Source of the DNA: Geminicoccaceae bacterium
Lineage (GTDB): Bacteria > Pseudomonadota > Alphaproteobacteria > Geminicoccales > Geminicoccaceae
DNA length: 64,000 nucleotides
Assembly (NCBI GenBank): GCA_020638465.1
Contig: JACKIM010000002.1
Coordinates: 558,001-622,000, forward strand
Direction: 5' to 3'
Part shown: piece after piece, positions 36,170 through 42,826 of the stretch
Layout of the letters: each line of letters opens with the position of its first letter
Position numbering within the stretch: position 1 is the stretch's first letter
Notes under the pieces: generated by a model
Seen by the model: only the letters and a program-made list of their open reading frames with translations
The model's database searches: none
What the model was told of the DNA's origin: nothing
Program-made: the position numbers and the translations under genes

Positions 36170-36928
36170 GGATTTGCTAACTAAATAGCTTTTTATTATG
36201 CGCCTGCATGAAGAGCAGCGCGGAGAGGTAGGCCATGCGCGGGCATTTGGTGGTGCATCGTGTTTTGCGGCGGAATCGGGCGAGATGATGACGGACGTTG
36301 GCGTTGAGGCTTTCGAGCCGTTGCGTGTGCATCTTGCCGGTGAAATGGGCGCCTTTCGGCAGCACGGCCGCGTAGGCGGCGAGATCGTCGGTGAAGGTGA
36401 TGCGCCCCTGGGCTTGGGGAAACGATTTGAGAAAGCTCTTCAGGTCGTCGGCGCTTCGTCCGCCCACATGAACGCCGAGGATACATCTTGTGAGATAACA
36501 CATCGATATCCACAGCCAGCATTCGTTTTTTTGGCATGAACGAAGTGCCACATCTCGTCGATCATCGCGATCTTCGGCGGCGGACCGGGCCTGCGCATCC
36601 GCTCGACCTCCTCGCCAAAAGCCCGGATCCATTTGAGAACGGCGACATTCGAAACACCCAGAACCCGCCCGATCGCGCGAAAGCCCATGCCCTCGAGATA
36701 GAGCTGCAACGCCCGACGTCTGATCCCGTCTCCCATCCCGTGCCTCGTACTGCGCGTATATTTGCAGCCGCACGACTTGCACAGCCAACGCTGAACCTCA
36801 CCGATAAACCCCGCCTTCGTCCGGACCTCCGAACCGCATTTCGGACAATGCATCATATTCCCCCGCTCAGCCACTCTACGCGAGATGTAGCAAAAAATCA
36901 GCCGGAAGGCTATAACGTTAGCAAAGCC
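36170..36928. mobile_element. IS1-family insertion sequence
   Basis: The 759-bp element has imperfect terminal repeats GGATTTGCTAAC (left end) and GTTAGCAAAGCC (right end). It is flanked by a CGCGAGAG direct repeat at 36162-36169 and 36929-36936 (nine bases if the preceding C is counted), the size expected for IS1. The transposase is complete through a frameshift, so the element may still be active. Confidence 0.88.
36177..36856 (-). CDS. IS1-family transposase InsAB', made by -1 frameshifting
   Basis: The first frame starts at 36856 (MMHCPKCGSEVRTKAG) and encodes the zinc-finger/HTH InsA part (CPKC...CKSCG, then GMGFRAIGRVLGVSNVAVLK). A run of seven A followed by C on the coding strand (T-run at 36526-36532) is where ribosomes can slip -1 into the InsB frame. 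That frame continues NECWLWISMCYLTRCILGVH and ends MAYLSALLFMQAHNKKLFS at 36177. It carries the DDE-type catalytic region (for example the second Asp in TFTDDLAAYAAVLP and the His/Arg in HTQRLESLNANVRH). The slippery A-rich heptamer is the known IS1 mechanism. Confidence 0.85.
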
Positions 36929-37071
36929 CGCGAGAGAGCATTTCCGTGCCGTCTCGCCGGAGAACCGGGAGGCCGGATTTTGAGCAGTCCGCGGCGAAAA
37001 GTTGAATACGTTGAAGGTTGAGTTGGATACGCAGACTTTCAACCAAGAAATAGTCAAGTATTTCAATGACT

Positions 37072-37085
37072 TGGTACGCGCCCAG
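37072..37085 (-). other. 3' tip of the tRNA-Lys fragment, separated by IS66
   Basis: TGGTACGCGCCCAG is the complement of the acceptor 3' strand, discriminator and encoded CCA of the tRNA-Lys piece at 38822. The last eight bases (GCGCCCAG, 37078-37085) are the IS66 target duplication. Without IS66 the fragment would be continuous. Confidence 0.75.
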
Positions 37086-38821
37086 GTAACCGGTGCAAAA
37101 GTCCGGGCGATCAGACCTTGGCGGCGGTGACGAGCTGGGCGAGTGGTGGGATTTCTGTCGTGTATGGTACGGCGAGTCGGTGGCCGAGGAGCTGGAAGAA
37201 GGAGACGTCGAGTTTCTGGCAGGTTTTCATGCAGCCGAGCAGGGTATCGCGTGCCTGACGGCCGGCATCGGACCAGGTGCCGCCGGAGATCTTGCGTTTG
37301 GTGACGTGGCAGCGGATGTCGTTCTCGGAGCCATTGGTGTGCAGGGGGATTTCGGGGCGGTCGAGGACCAGGAGGAGTTCCGGTTTGCGGGCATGCAGGC
37401 GTGCGAGCAGGCGATCGAGGGTGGCGAAACCGGTCTTGCGCTTGAAGATGCGGTCGAAGCGGGCACGGAGCTGGGCAGCTCGCGACCTTTGCGGGGCTTG
37501 TTTGTAAGCCTTGAGATCGGCGTAGAACCACCAGACGAGCTGGCGGAGGAGATCGATGGCACGTCTTTGGCTTTCATTGAAGCCGACGAGCTTGTGGATC
37601 AGGCGCTCGGCATGAACCCAACAGAGTGCATGTTGGCCGACGCGGAACTGTCCGGCGCCATCGGAGACGATGACGGTATCGTTCAGCAGACCGTGGTGGT
37701 GGATGCTGCCCCACAGTGCGGCCTCGGTGGCGATTTTGACCGGGTCGGGGTGAACATCGAGTTGATCGATACCGAGTTCGCCCAGATGGGCCGAGAAGGC
37801 GCCGCGATCGGCGAATGTCCTGGTGTCATGCGCCTCCAGCCGGGCGATCACGGAGCCTGCCAGCGCATGTTTGCGCATGTAGCTGAAGGCGTCGTCATTG
37901 AGGACATAACCGCCATGACCGGCGCGCAGCAGTTCGAGAAAATTCACCCGGCTCTTGGAAAACGTCGTCGCGAAGTGGGTGAAGCGGTCATCGCCGATCT
38001 GGGTGGTGAAGCCGTTTTTGGCGCCATGCCGGGCGCCGGTGTCATCGACGGTGATCCATTTCGCGCTCTCGAGACCGGCGCGGAACAGCTCCGTGGCCTC
38101 GTCATGCAAATCGCCTGGATCATTGTTCAACAGCCGGATGACCTGGCACTTGGAAATGACGATGCCGATCTCGTTCAGCATCGCCGTCAAGCGTTCCGTC
38201 GTGACCTGGCCCTGGACGTGCTGCAGAATGATGAACCGCACCAGTTCAGGCCCGAAATGCCCGCACAAGCCCTGGGGCAACGGCGCTGTCACCGTTCGCC
38301 CGTCCGGCGTCATCCAGCGCTCCCGGCGATAGCGGATCACCCGGCTCTCCAGCCGCAGATCCTGCACGACAAAATCCTCATACCCCTTGAACCGCGAGCC
38401 GGGCGGCGCCTCAACCCCGAGCTTCTGCTCCTCGCTCACCACAGGAACCCGCCGGCTGGCCTTCGACGAACCACCCCGCTTGCCCTTGCCGCCTCGCTTG
38501 CCTGTGGCCGTCGATGTTCCGGCCTTCGCTGCCATCCCCGACGGTTTGATCTTCGGCCGCCCTTTCAGCCCCTTGAGCCGGGCAATCTCATCCCGCAATG
38601 CTGCATTCTCCGCCTCCAGCAAAGCGACGCGCTCCAGCAGCGCCGCAACCAAATCGCGGAGATCATCAAGGCCGAGTGTGGCGAGGTTGGTGGCATTGGG
38701 CTTGGACATAACAAACTTGAATCACGTCCCATCGCTCTTGGGAATCGAGAACATATTCTTATTCCATGCGCGCAGATCAAGCCTCAAAAATCCAGTCCGC
38801 CCGGACTTTTGCACCGGTTAC
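37086..38821. mobile_element. IS66-family insertion sequence (single-ORF, ISBst12-like)
   Basis: The 1736-bp element ends in perfect inverted repeats of about 24 bp beginning GTAACCGGTGCAAAAGTCC at each end (37086 and 38821). It is flanked by the 8-bp duplication GCGCCCAG at 37078-37085 and 38822-38829. It has only the tnpC-type transposase and lacks the accessory tnpA/tnpB of classical IS66. It inserted into the acceptor stem of the tRNA-Lys fragment. Confidence 0.93.
37111..38709 (-). CDS. IS66-family transposase (TnpC type)
   Basis: This 532-residue DDE transposase looks intact. The N-terminus has a leucine-zipper-like coiled coil (LVAALLERVALLEAENAALR), then a basic stretch and the zinc/helix region. 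The catalytic Asp is in WITVDDTGARHGAKNG, with the C-terminal part having FYADLKAYKQAPQ and NGSENDIRCHVTKRKISGGT, the family C-terminal signature with the catalytic Glu. It is the only gene in the element. Confidence 0.93.
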   Translation of the reverse strand: MSKPNATNLATLGLDDLRDLVAALLERVALLEAENAALRDEIARLKGLKGRPKIKPSGMAAKAGTSTATGKRGGKGKRGGSSKASRRVPVVSEEQKLGVEAPPGSRFKGYEDFVVQDLRLESRVIRYRRERWMTPDGRTVTAPLPQGLCGHFGPELVRFIILQHVQGQVTTERLTAMLNEIGIVISKCQVIRLLNNDPGDLHDEATELFRAGLESAKWITVDDTGARHGAKNGFTTQIGDDRFTHFATTFSKSRVNFLELLRAGHGGYVLNDDAFSYMRKHALAGSVIARLEAHDTRTFADRGAFSAHLGELGIDQLDVHPDPVKIATEAALWGSIHHHGLLNDTVIVSDGAGQFRVGQHALCWVHAERLIHKLVGFNESQRRAIDLLRQLVWWFYADLKAYKQAPQRSRAAQLRARFDRIFKRKTGFATLDRLLARLHARKPELLLVLDRPEIPLHTNGSENDIRCHVTKRKISGGTWSDAGRQARDTLLGCMKTCQKLDVSFFQLLGHRLAVPYTTEIPPLAQLVTAAKV

Positions 38822-38866
38822 GCGCCCAGGGACTCGAACCCTGAACCCGCGGATTAAAAGTCCGAG
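38822..38866 (-). other. tRNA-Lys(UUU) 3' fragment, probable attachment site of the island
   Basis: On the minus strand this reads the anticodon arm CGGA-CTTTTAA-TCCG (anticodon TTT), a variable loop, the T arm CAGGG-TTCGAGT-CCCTG and the acceptor 3' strand GGCGCGT, completed by A-CCA at 37072-37075 across the IS66. The D arm and acceptor 5' strand are absent: the sequence upstream is unrelated. Such 3' halves of tRNA genes are classic distal att sites. The orientation places the integrated element to the right, towards the integrase and CRISPR genes. Confidence 0.8.
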
Positions 38867-38981
38867 GTGTATCAATTTTGTACCGTCCGCCGATGTCCGC
38901 TGATATCCAATAAAATCATTATAAAACAACGTAATATAATCCATATGCATCCACGAGCATCCGAACCGGACTGGCTGTATC

Positions 38982-40262
38982 GTGGAAATTTTGGTAGCCA
39001 ATTTGGTAGCCAAAATGTTTTTGGATACCAGCGTGACCAATTCGAAGAGATTGACCGATTTGATGATCGAGAGGTTCCGAGCGCCGGACGGCAAGCGCGT
39101 TGTTCTCTGGGATCTCGCAGAAGCTGGGCTCGGTGTACGGGTCGGAGCAAAAAGACGGACATTCGTTCTCAAGTTACGACATGGTGAGCGGCAGGAAATG
39201 CTGGTACTGGGGCAATTTCCATCCATGAATATCGCCGATGCTCGCGGGTCTGCGAGAAAATTGAAGGCTCTGTCGATGCGGGGAGTTGATCCCGCGGATA
39301 GTCTTCGATCACCCCGGGGAGAGGCAGGCTTTTCCGGTCGTTCAACTGTTGGCGAACTTGTCGAAGCCTATATTGAGCTTCACGCGAAGCCCAATCAACG
39401 GTCTTGGAAGGACACAGCCGGACGGTTGAAAAACCACCTGGTGTCGCGGCTGGGAACAAAGCCGATTTCGGCGGTCACACGCCCCGATATCGTACGCATG
39501 CTGGATTCGTTGCGTCGAAACGGCATGGCTCAGGGATCCAATCGCACGTTGGCCCATACACGGCGTTTCATGACGTGGTGTGTCGAGCGCGGGGTCATCG
39601 AACATTCGCCGGCTGCGGGGATCCGGCCTCCGGCAAAGGAACGTCCTCGTGATCGCGTGCTTTCGGAGGTGGAGATCGCAAATGTCTGGCGCGCCTGCCT
39701 GACAATGAGGTTTCCCATCGGGCCAGCCGTGCAGATACTACTGTTGACCGGGCAGCGGCGCGAAGAAGTCAGTTGCATGCGTTGGGATGAGGTGGATCGT
39801 TCAAACGGCATCTGGACGATACCGGGCGAGCGCAACAAGAGCGGCAGGCCACACCTCGTTCCCCTGTCCAGCTCTGCGCTCGCCATTCTCGACCGGCTTC
39901 CCGCAAGCGATCAGTTCATCTTTTGGGGACGGACGCCTGCGCGCGCGATCAATGGCTGGAGTGTCGCCAAGCGGCGGATCGATGAGCTTTGCGGTGTCGA
40001 GGATTGGCGAATACATGATTTGCGCCGAACGGCGGCGACCGGCATGGCCCGGCTCGGTTTCGATCCGCACATCGTCGAGCGCGTGCTCAACCATGCGACA
40101 TCGACAGCCGGACCTCTGGCGCGGGTTTATCAAAGGCATGCCTATGAGGATGAGAAACGGCAGGCCCTCGAGGCATGGGCGGTTGAGGTCGAACACATCA
40201 GCCAACAGGCGTCGCATTCAGACCGGAGTGAGGTATCGCAAGCCGATCCGGTGCGATTGTAG
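38982..40262 (+). CDS. Tyrosine-recombinase integrase (P4-type)
   Basis: The integrase is 426 residues from the GTG at 38982; an ATG at 39015 is an alternative start. An N-terminal arm-binding domain of the P4-integrase type (LWDLAEAGLGVRVGAKRRTF) is followed by a core-binding SAM-like domain (about 120-210) and the catalytic domain. The catalytic Arg is in LLTGQRREEVSCMRWDE, then HDLRRTAATGMARLG and a C-terminal HAT...ARVYQRHAYEDEKRQAL with the probable nucleophile Tyr in RVY or HAY. It lies about 115 bases from the tRNA-Lys fragment and reads away from it. Its 3' end overlaps the convergent cas6 gene by 65 bases, so the CRISPR locus is physically tied to the island. Confidence 0.92.
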   Translation: MEILVANLVAKMFLDTSVTNSKRLTDLMIERFRAPDGKRVVLWDLAEAGLGVRVGAKRRTFVLKLRHGERQEMLVLGQFPSMNIADARGSARKLKALSMRGVDPADSLRSPRGEAGFSGRSTVGELVEAYIELHAKPNQRSWKDTAGRLKNHLVSRLGTKPISAVTRPDIVRMLDSLRRNGMAQGSNRTLAHTRRFMTWCVERGVIEHSPAAGIRPPAKERPRDRVLSEVEIANVWRACLTMRFPIGPAVQILLLTGQRREEVSCMRWDEVDRSNGIWTIPGERNKSGRPHLVPLSSSALAILDRLPASDQFIFWGRTPARAINGWSVAKRRIDELCGVEDWRIHDLRRTAATGMARLGFDPHIVERVLNHATSTAGPLARVYQRHAYEDEKRQALEAWAVEVEHISQQASHSDRSEVSQADPVRL

Positions 40263-41163
40263 ATTCATCGGACGACAACAGTTCAAATCTGCCCATGCCG
40301 AGTGATGCATGGCGTCCGGCATGAATGGTCTGGGCGAGTGCAAGCAGCGGTGCGATCCGGTCGAGATTGCCGCGCAGGAGTAGAACTGGCCGGTCGCCGC
40401 TCATCGGGATCCAGCGCTGCTGCCGCCTCGAATATCGCCGCCAATCGTCACTTGTTTCGCCGAGAACCGAGACATCCAGGCCGATTGCATCTTCGGCGAT
40501 CCCTTTCCAGTCCGCTTCGATCTCCGCATCCTGCCAGCGCGCCATTCCGCTCACGCGATTGCCCATGCTGAGGATCAGGCTGCGGATCGCATCGCGCGGA
40601 TGAGCCGGCGCGCCGTTCCTGAAGGCGATTTCAAGTGGTGTGATGAAACGCAGAATGACTTCGTCGGCTGGTCGCGGGGTTTCAATCGCTTCGAAGACAT
40701 GAACCGAACGATCAACGATCTCTCTTCCGCGCAAGGGCCGCAGTCTCTCGCGAACCGCCAGCACCATCGCAGCAAGCGCTTCTTCCAGCCAGTCGCTGGC
40801 AAAGCCCACAAGCTGAATGCGCACGATCAGATCCCCTCCGACGGCGTCGGCCGAAATCAGCAGCGGCTTCGGTATCTCGAGCGCACCGGTCATGTGTCCC
40901 TGACAGCGGAAAAGCACGTCGAGGCCGCAGGGATGCGACCAGGGGCATGGTCGGCCGGCGATGGCATCGTCGGATGCGGACCGGCGGAGGACCTCGCCGA
41001 GCGCGCCGCGCAGCTTGCCAAGAAAGCGCCAGTCCGTCGCAAGACCGCCGGAGCCGGCGACGCGAAGCCCGGCGCACGCGACAAACCACGTCGATGCAAG
41101 TTCTTCGGGTGTCAACCGCCTCGCCGGTGCCGCCAGTCTTGCCTCGATCGTCGACATGACCAC
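40198..41163 (-). CDS. cas6: CRISPR pre-crRNA endoribonuclease Cas6
   Basis: Cas6 is about 320 residues from GTG at 41163; an ATG at 41157 is an alternative. Two ferredoxin-like RAMP halves are expected, and the C-terminal glycine-rich RNA-binding loop is clear in HAGRHASLGMGRFEL (about 282-296). This gives the standalone Cas6 that cuts the 37-base repeat at its hairpin; the catalytic residues cannot be fixed by eye. It sits divergent from array 1 and shares its intergenic region with that leader. It is distinct from the Cas6e of the type I-E operon at 62 kb. Its convergent overlap with the integrase gene is unusual. Confidence 0.82.
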   Translation of the reverse strand: MVMSTIEARLAAPARRLTPEELASTWFVACAGLRVAGSGGLATDWRFLGKLRGALGEVLRRSASDDAIAGRPCPWSHPCGLDVLFRCQGHMTGALEIPKPLLISADAVGGDLIVRIQLVGFASDWLEEALAAMVLAVRERLRPLRGREIVDRSVHVFEAIETPRPADEVILRFITPLEIAFRNGAPAHPRDAIRSLILSMGNRVSGMARWQDAEIEADWKGIAEDAIGLDVSVLGETSDDWRRYSRRQQRWIPMSGDRPVLLLRGNLDRIAPLLALAQTIHAGRHASLGMGRFELLSSDESTIAPDRLAIPHSGLNATPVG

Positions 41164-41465
41164 ATCTTCCTCCCGTGCCAGCGTGACATATTCAGTGTGC
41201 CGGAAAAAACATCCGCTCGAAATGCTTGCCGGTATCCTGAATCCTTGCCCGAAAGAACATCGGGGTGCATAGTTTGCGGGTGGAAAGGAAGGCCCGATTC
41301 AGTCCTTTCCCTTTGGAAACACAGATTTGCTATCTGTTTCAGGCAGATGATCGGAAGATCAGGCAAAATTGAAGGGAAGGAGGTGCAGACTGAAAACCGG
41401 AATCGATGCTGCCTTTGGAAAGGTGGATGAAAAATCTTTGCTGTGCAAGGGTTTGTGGAGGAGCT
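41164..41465 (+). promoter_or_regulatory. Leader of CRISPR array 1 and divergent cas6 promoter region
   Basis: Upstream of the first repeat lie a purine block GAAGGGAAGGAG at 41371-41382 and a CCTTTGGAAA box at 41412-41421, which begins 54 bases before the repeat. The same box occurs at exactly the same distance before arrays 2 and 3. A second CCTTTGGAAA is at 41310-41319, perhaps a remnant of another leader. No protein gene is seen here. Confidence 0.75.
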
Positions 41466-41841
41466 GTCCGGACAGCATCCGCTGAAGGAAGCGGATTGAG
41501 ACGATAATTGCGATACTTGAATTCTTCCAATGGTCCGGACAGCATCCGCTGAAGGAAGCGGATTGAGACTTCGCGCCACGGATGACGGCCCTGCAACCAG
41601 TCCGGACAGCATCCGCTGAAGGAAGCGGATTGAGACTTCTATCTGCCCGAGACGCCAGCTGAATCGGTCCGGACAGCATCCGCTGAAGGAAGCGGATTGA
41701 GACCGCGCGAAGGAGCGCGAACGGTCCGTATATTTGTCCGGACAGCATCCGCTGAAGGAAGCGGATTGAGACTGTCACCTTCAGCCTTGGCTTTATCGAG
41801 CAATGTCCGGACAGCAGCCGCTGAAGGGAGCGGATTGAGAC
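41466..41841 (+). CRISPR. CRISPR array 1: six 37-bp repeats, five spacers
   Basis: Repeats start at 41466, 41533, 41600, 41667, 41736 and 41805; spacers are 30, 30, 30, 32 and 32 bases. The repeat begins GTCCGGACAG (a GTCCGGAC palindrome), has a perfect hairpin ATCCGCT-GAAGGA-AGCGGAT and ends ATTGAGAC, a typical 8-base crRNA 5' handle of Cas6-processed systems. The last repeat has two substitutions, so the leader is on the left and transcription is rightwards. Confidence 0.98.
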
Positions 41842-41917
41842 TCAACCCGGTTGTCTGGATGAGCGTCAGTGGGCTCAGTCGACAGGCCGGATAGCGTGAA
41901 CATTGCGCTTGAAGAAA

Positions 41918-41935
41918 TGTACGCGATAACGTACA
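41918..41935. promoter_or_regulatory. Palindromic operator of the yefM-yoeB genes
   Basis: TGTACG (41918-41923) and CGTACA (41930-41935) form a perfect inverted repeat with a 6-base spacer, 30 bases before yefM. YefM-YoeB operators in other bacteria contain TGTACA-type palindromes, so self-repression by the antitoxin complex is likely. Confidence 0.65.
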
Positions 41936-41964
41936 CAATGAGCTTCAAGAAAAGCAGGCTCGTC

Positions 41965-42234
41965 ATGCGCACCATTTCCGCGACCGACTTTCGCAAGAAC
42001 ATGTCCGCCGAAGCCGACCGGCTTGTCGACGACGTCGACGTGACGCTGGTCACCCGCACGGGTGCGTCGAATTTCGTCGTCATGTCCGAGGCGGATTTCA
42101 ATTCCTGGCGCGAAACCCTCTATCTGCTTGGTTCGCCCAAGAACGCCGCGCATCTTCTGGATTCCCTGCGGGAGCTGGATGCGGGCAAGGGTGAAGCGCG
42201 TGACCTGCTCCGGCCATCCGACATGGATGCATGA
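41965..42234 (+). CDS. yefM: Antitoxin YefM (Phd/YefM family)
   Basis: This 89-residue antitoxin begins at the ATG at 41965 (MRTISATDFRKNMSAEADRL). The DNA-binding Phd fold runs from residue 1 to about 55 (VTLVTRTGASNFVVMSEADFNSW), and the C-terminal tail LRELDAGKGEARDLL is the toxin-neutralising part. A longer in-frame extension upstream crosses the operator and is rejected. It is coupled by an ATGA overlap to yoeB. It lies only 124 bases after array 1, inside the CRISPR locus. Confidence 0.92.
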   Translation: MRTISATDFRKNMSAEADRLVDDVDVTLVTRTGASNFVVMSEADFNSWRETLYLLGSPKNAAHLLDSLRELDAGKGEARDLLRPSDMDA

Positions 42235-42512
42235 CGCTCACCTTTTCCTCACGGGCATGGTCCGACTATCTCGAATGGGCGAATGAGGCTGGCACCCGGC
42301 AGGGGGCAAAGATGCTCGCCCGCGTCAACCGCCTCATCGATGAAGCCGCCCGGTCGCCCGGCGATGGCATCGGCAAGCCGGAACCGCTTCGTGGTCAGCT
42401 GTCCGGATGCTGGAGCCGCAGGATCACGGAGGAACACCGGCTGGTATACCGCCACACAGGCACAGGACTGGATATCATCGCCTGCCGGTATCACTATACC
42501 GGCCTTGAATGA
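42231..42512 (+). CDS. yoeB: Toxin YoeB (RelE-superfamily mRNA interferase)
   Basis: This 93-residue toxin has the YoeB core: FSSRAWSDYLEWA, KPEPLRGQLSGCWSRRITEE, HRLVYRHTGTGLDIIACRYH and Y near the end. The Glu, Arg and C-terminal His-Tyr positions that cut ribosome-bound mRNA are present, so it is probably active. The genes are convergent with cas2 (12 bases between). The pair can act as an addiction module for the island, or as an abortive layer linked with the CRISPR system; both are inferences. Confidence 0.93.
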   Translation: MTLTFSSRAWSDYLEWANEAGTRQGAKMLARVNRLIDEAARSPGDGIGKPEPLRGQLSGCWSRRITEEHRLVYRHTGTGLDIIACRYHYTGLE

Positions 42513-42523
42513 AGGCGGGTGGT

Positions 42524-42811
42524 TCAAAGCAGCCAGTAGTCGCTGTCGTCGAGAACCGGGACGCCGCCCGTTTGGTGGCAGCGCGGGAGCGCATCCTTCG
42601 CGATTGCGTAGACGCGGAGACTGTCATCCGGCTTCATCAATGCTTCGATGCGCTTGCGAATCGCATCTGCCTGCCTTGCCGTCAGCCGCCCTTCGAAAAC
42701 ACTTTCCTGAACGCGCGCCAGTTTTTCCTCGAGGATCTTCGCGATCCGGCGTCGCCGCCTGTCGTTGGCGATGTCATATGTGAAGACGGTGAGCATTTCC
42801 GCGGTGGCCAT
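42524..42811 (-). CDS. cas2: Cas2 of the RT-Cas1 adaptation module
   Basis: This 95-residue Cas2 begins MATAEMLTVFTYDIANDRRR with the beta1 strand and metal-site Asp of the ferredoxin-like fold (YDIAND). It continues RVQESVFEGRLTARQADAIR and ends DDSDYWLL. It forms the central dimer that holds spacer DNA between Cas1 dimers. It starts 15 bases after the RT-Cas1 stop and is certainly co-transcribed with it. It differs in type from the Cas2e at the right edge of the window. Confidence 0.94.
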   Translation of the reverse strand: MATAEMLTVFTYDIANDRRRRRIAKILEEKLARVQESVFEGRLTARQADAIRKRIEALMKPDDSLRVYAIAKDALPRCHQTGGVPVLDDSDYWLL

Positions 42812-42826
42812 CTCATAGCTCCGGTA

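Noticed and set aside
36857..37531. Upstream extension of the IS1 InsA frame to 37531
   Set aside because: It crosses the IS1 border and its terminal repeat; the sequence is low-complexity and unrelated.
37093..38844. 583-codon plus-strand frame across IS66
   Set aside because: It is the antisense of the IS66 transposase, which has all family motifs on the minus strand.
40600..41430. Plus-strand frame opposite cas6 and the array 1 leader
   Set aside because: It is a shadow of Cas6 and then runs through the leader; no domain is seen.
41359..41938. Open frames on the minus strand through CRISPR array 1, with repetitive SIRFLQRMLSG units
   Set aside because: They are translations of the CRISPR repeats, which happen to contain no stop in those frames; not proteins.
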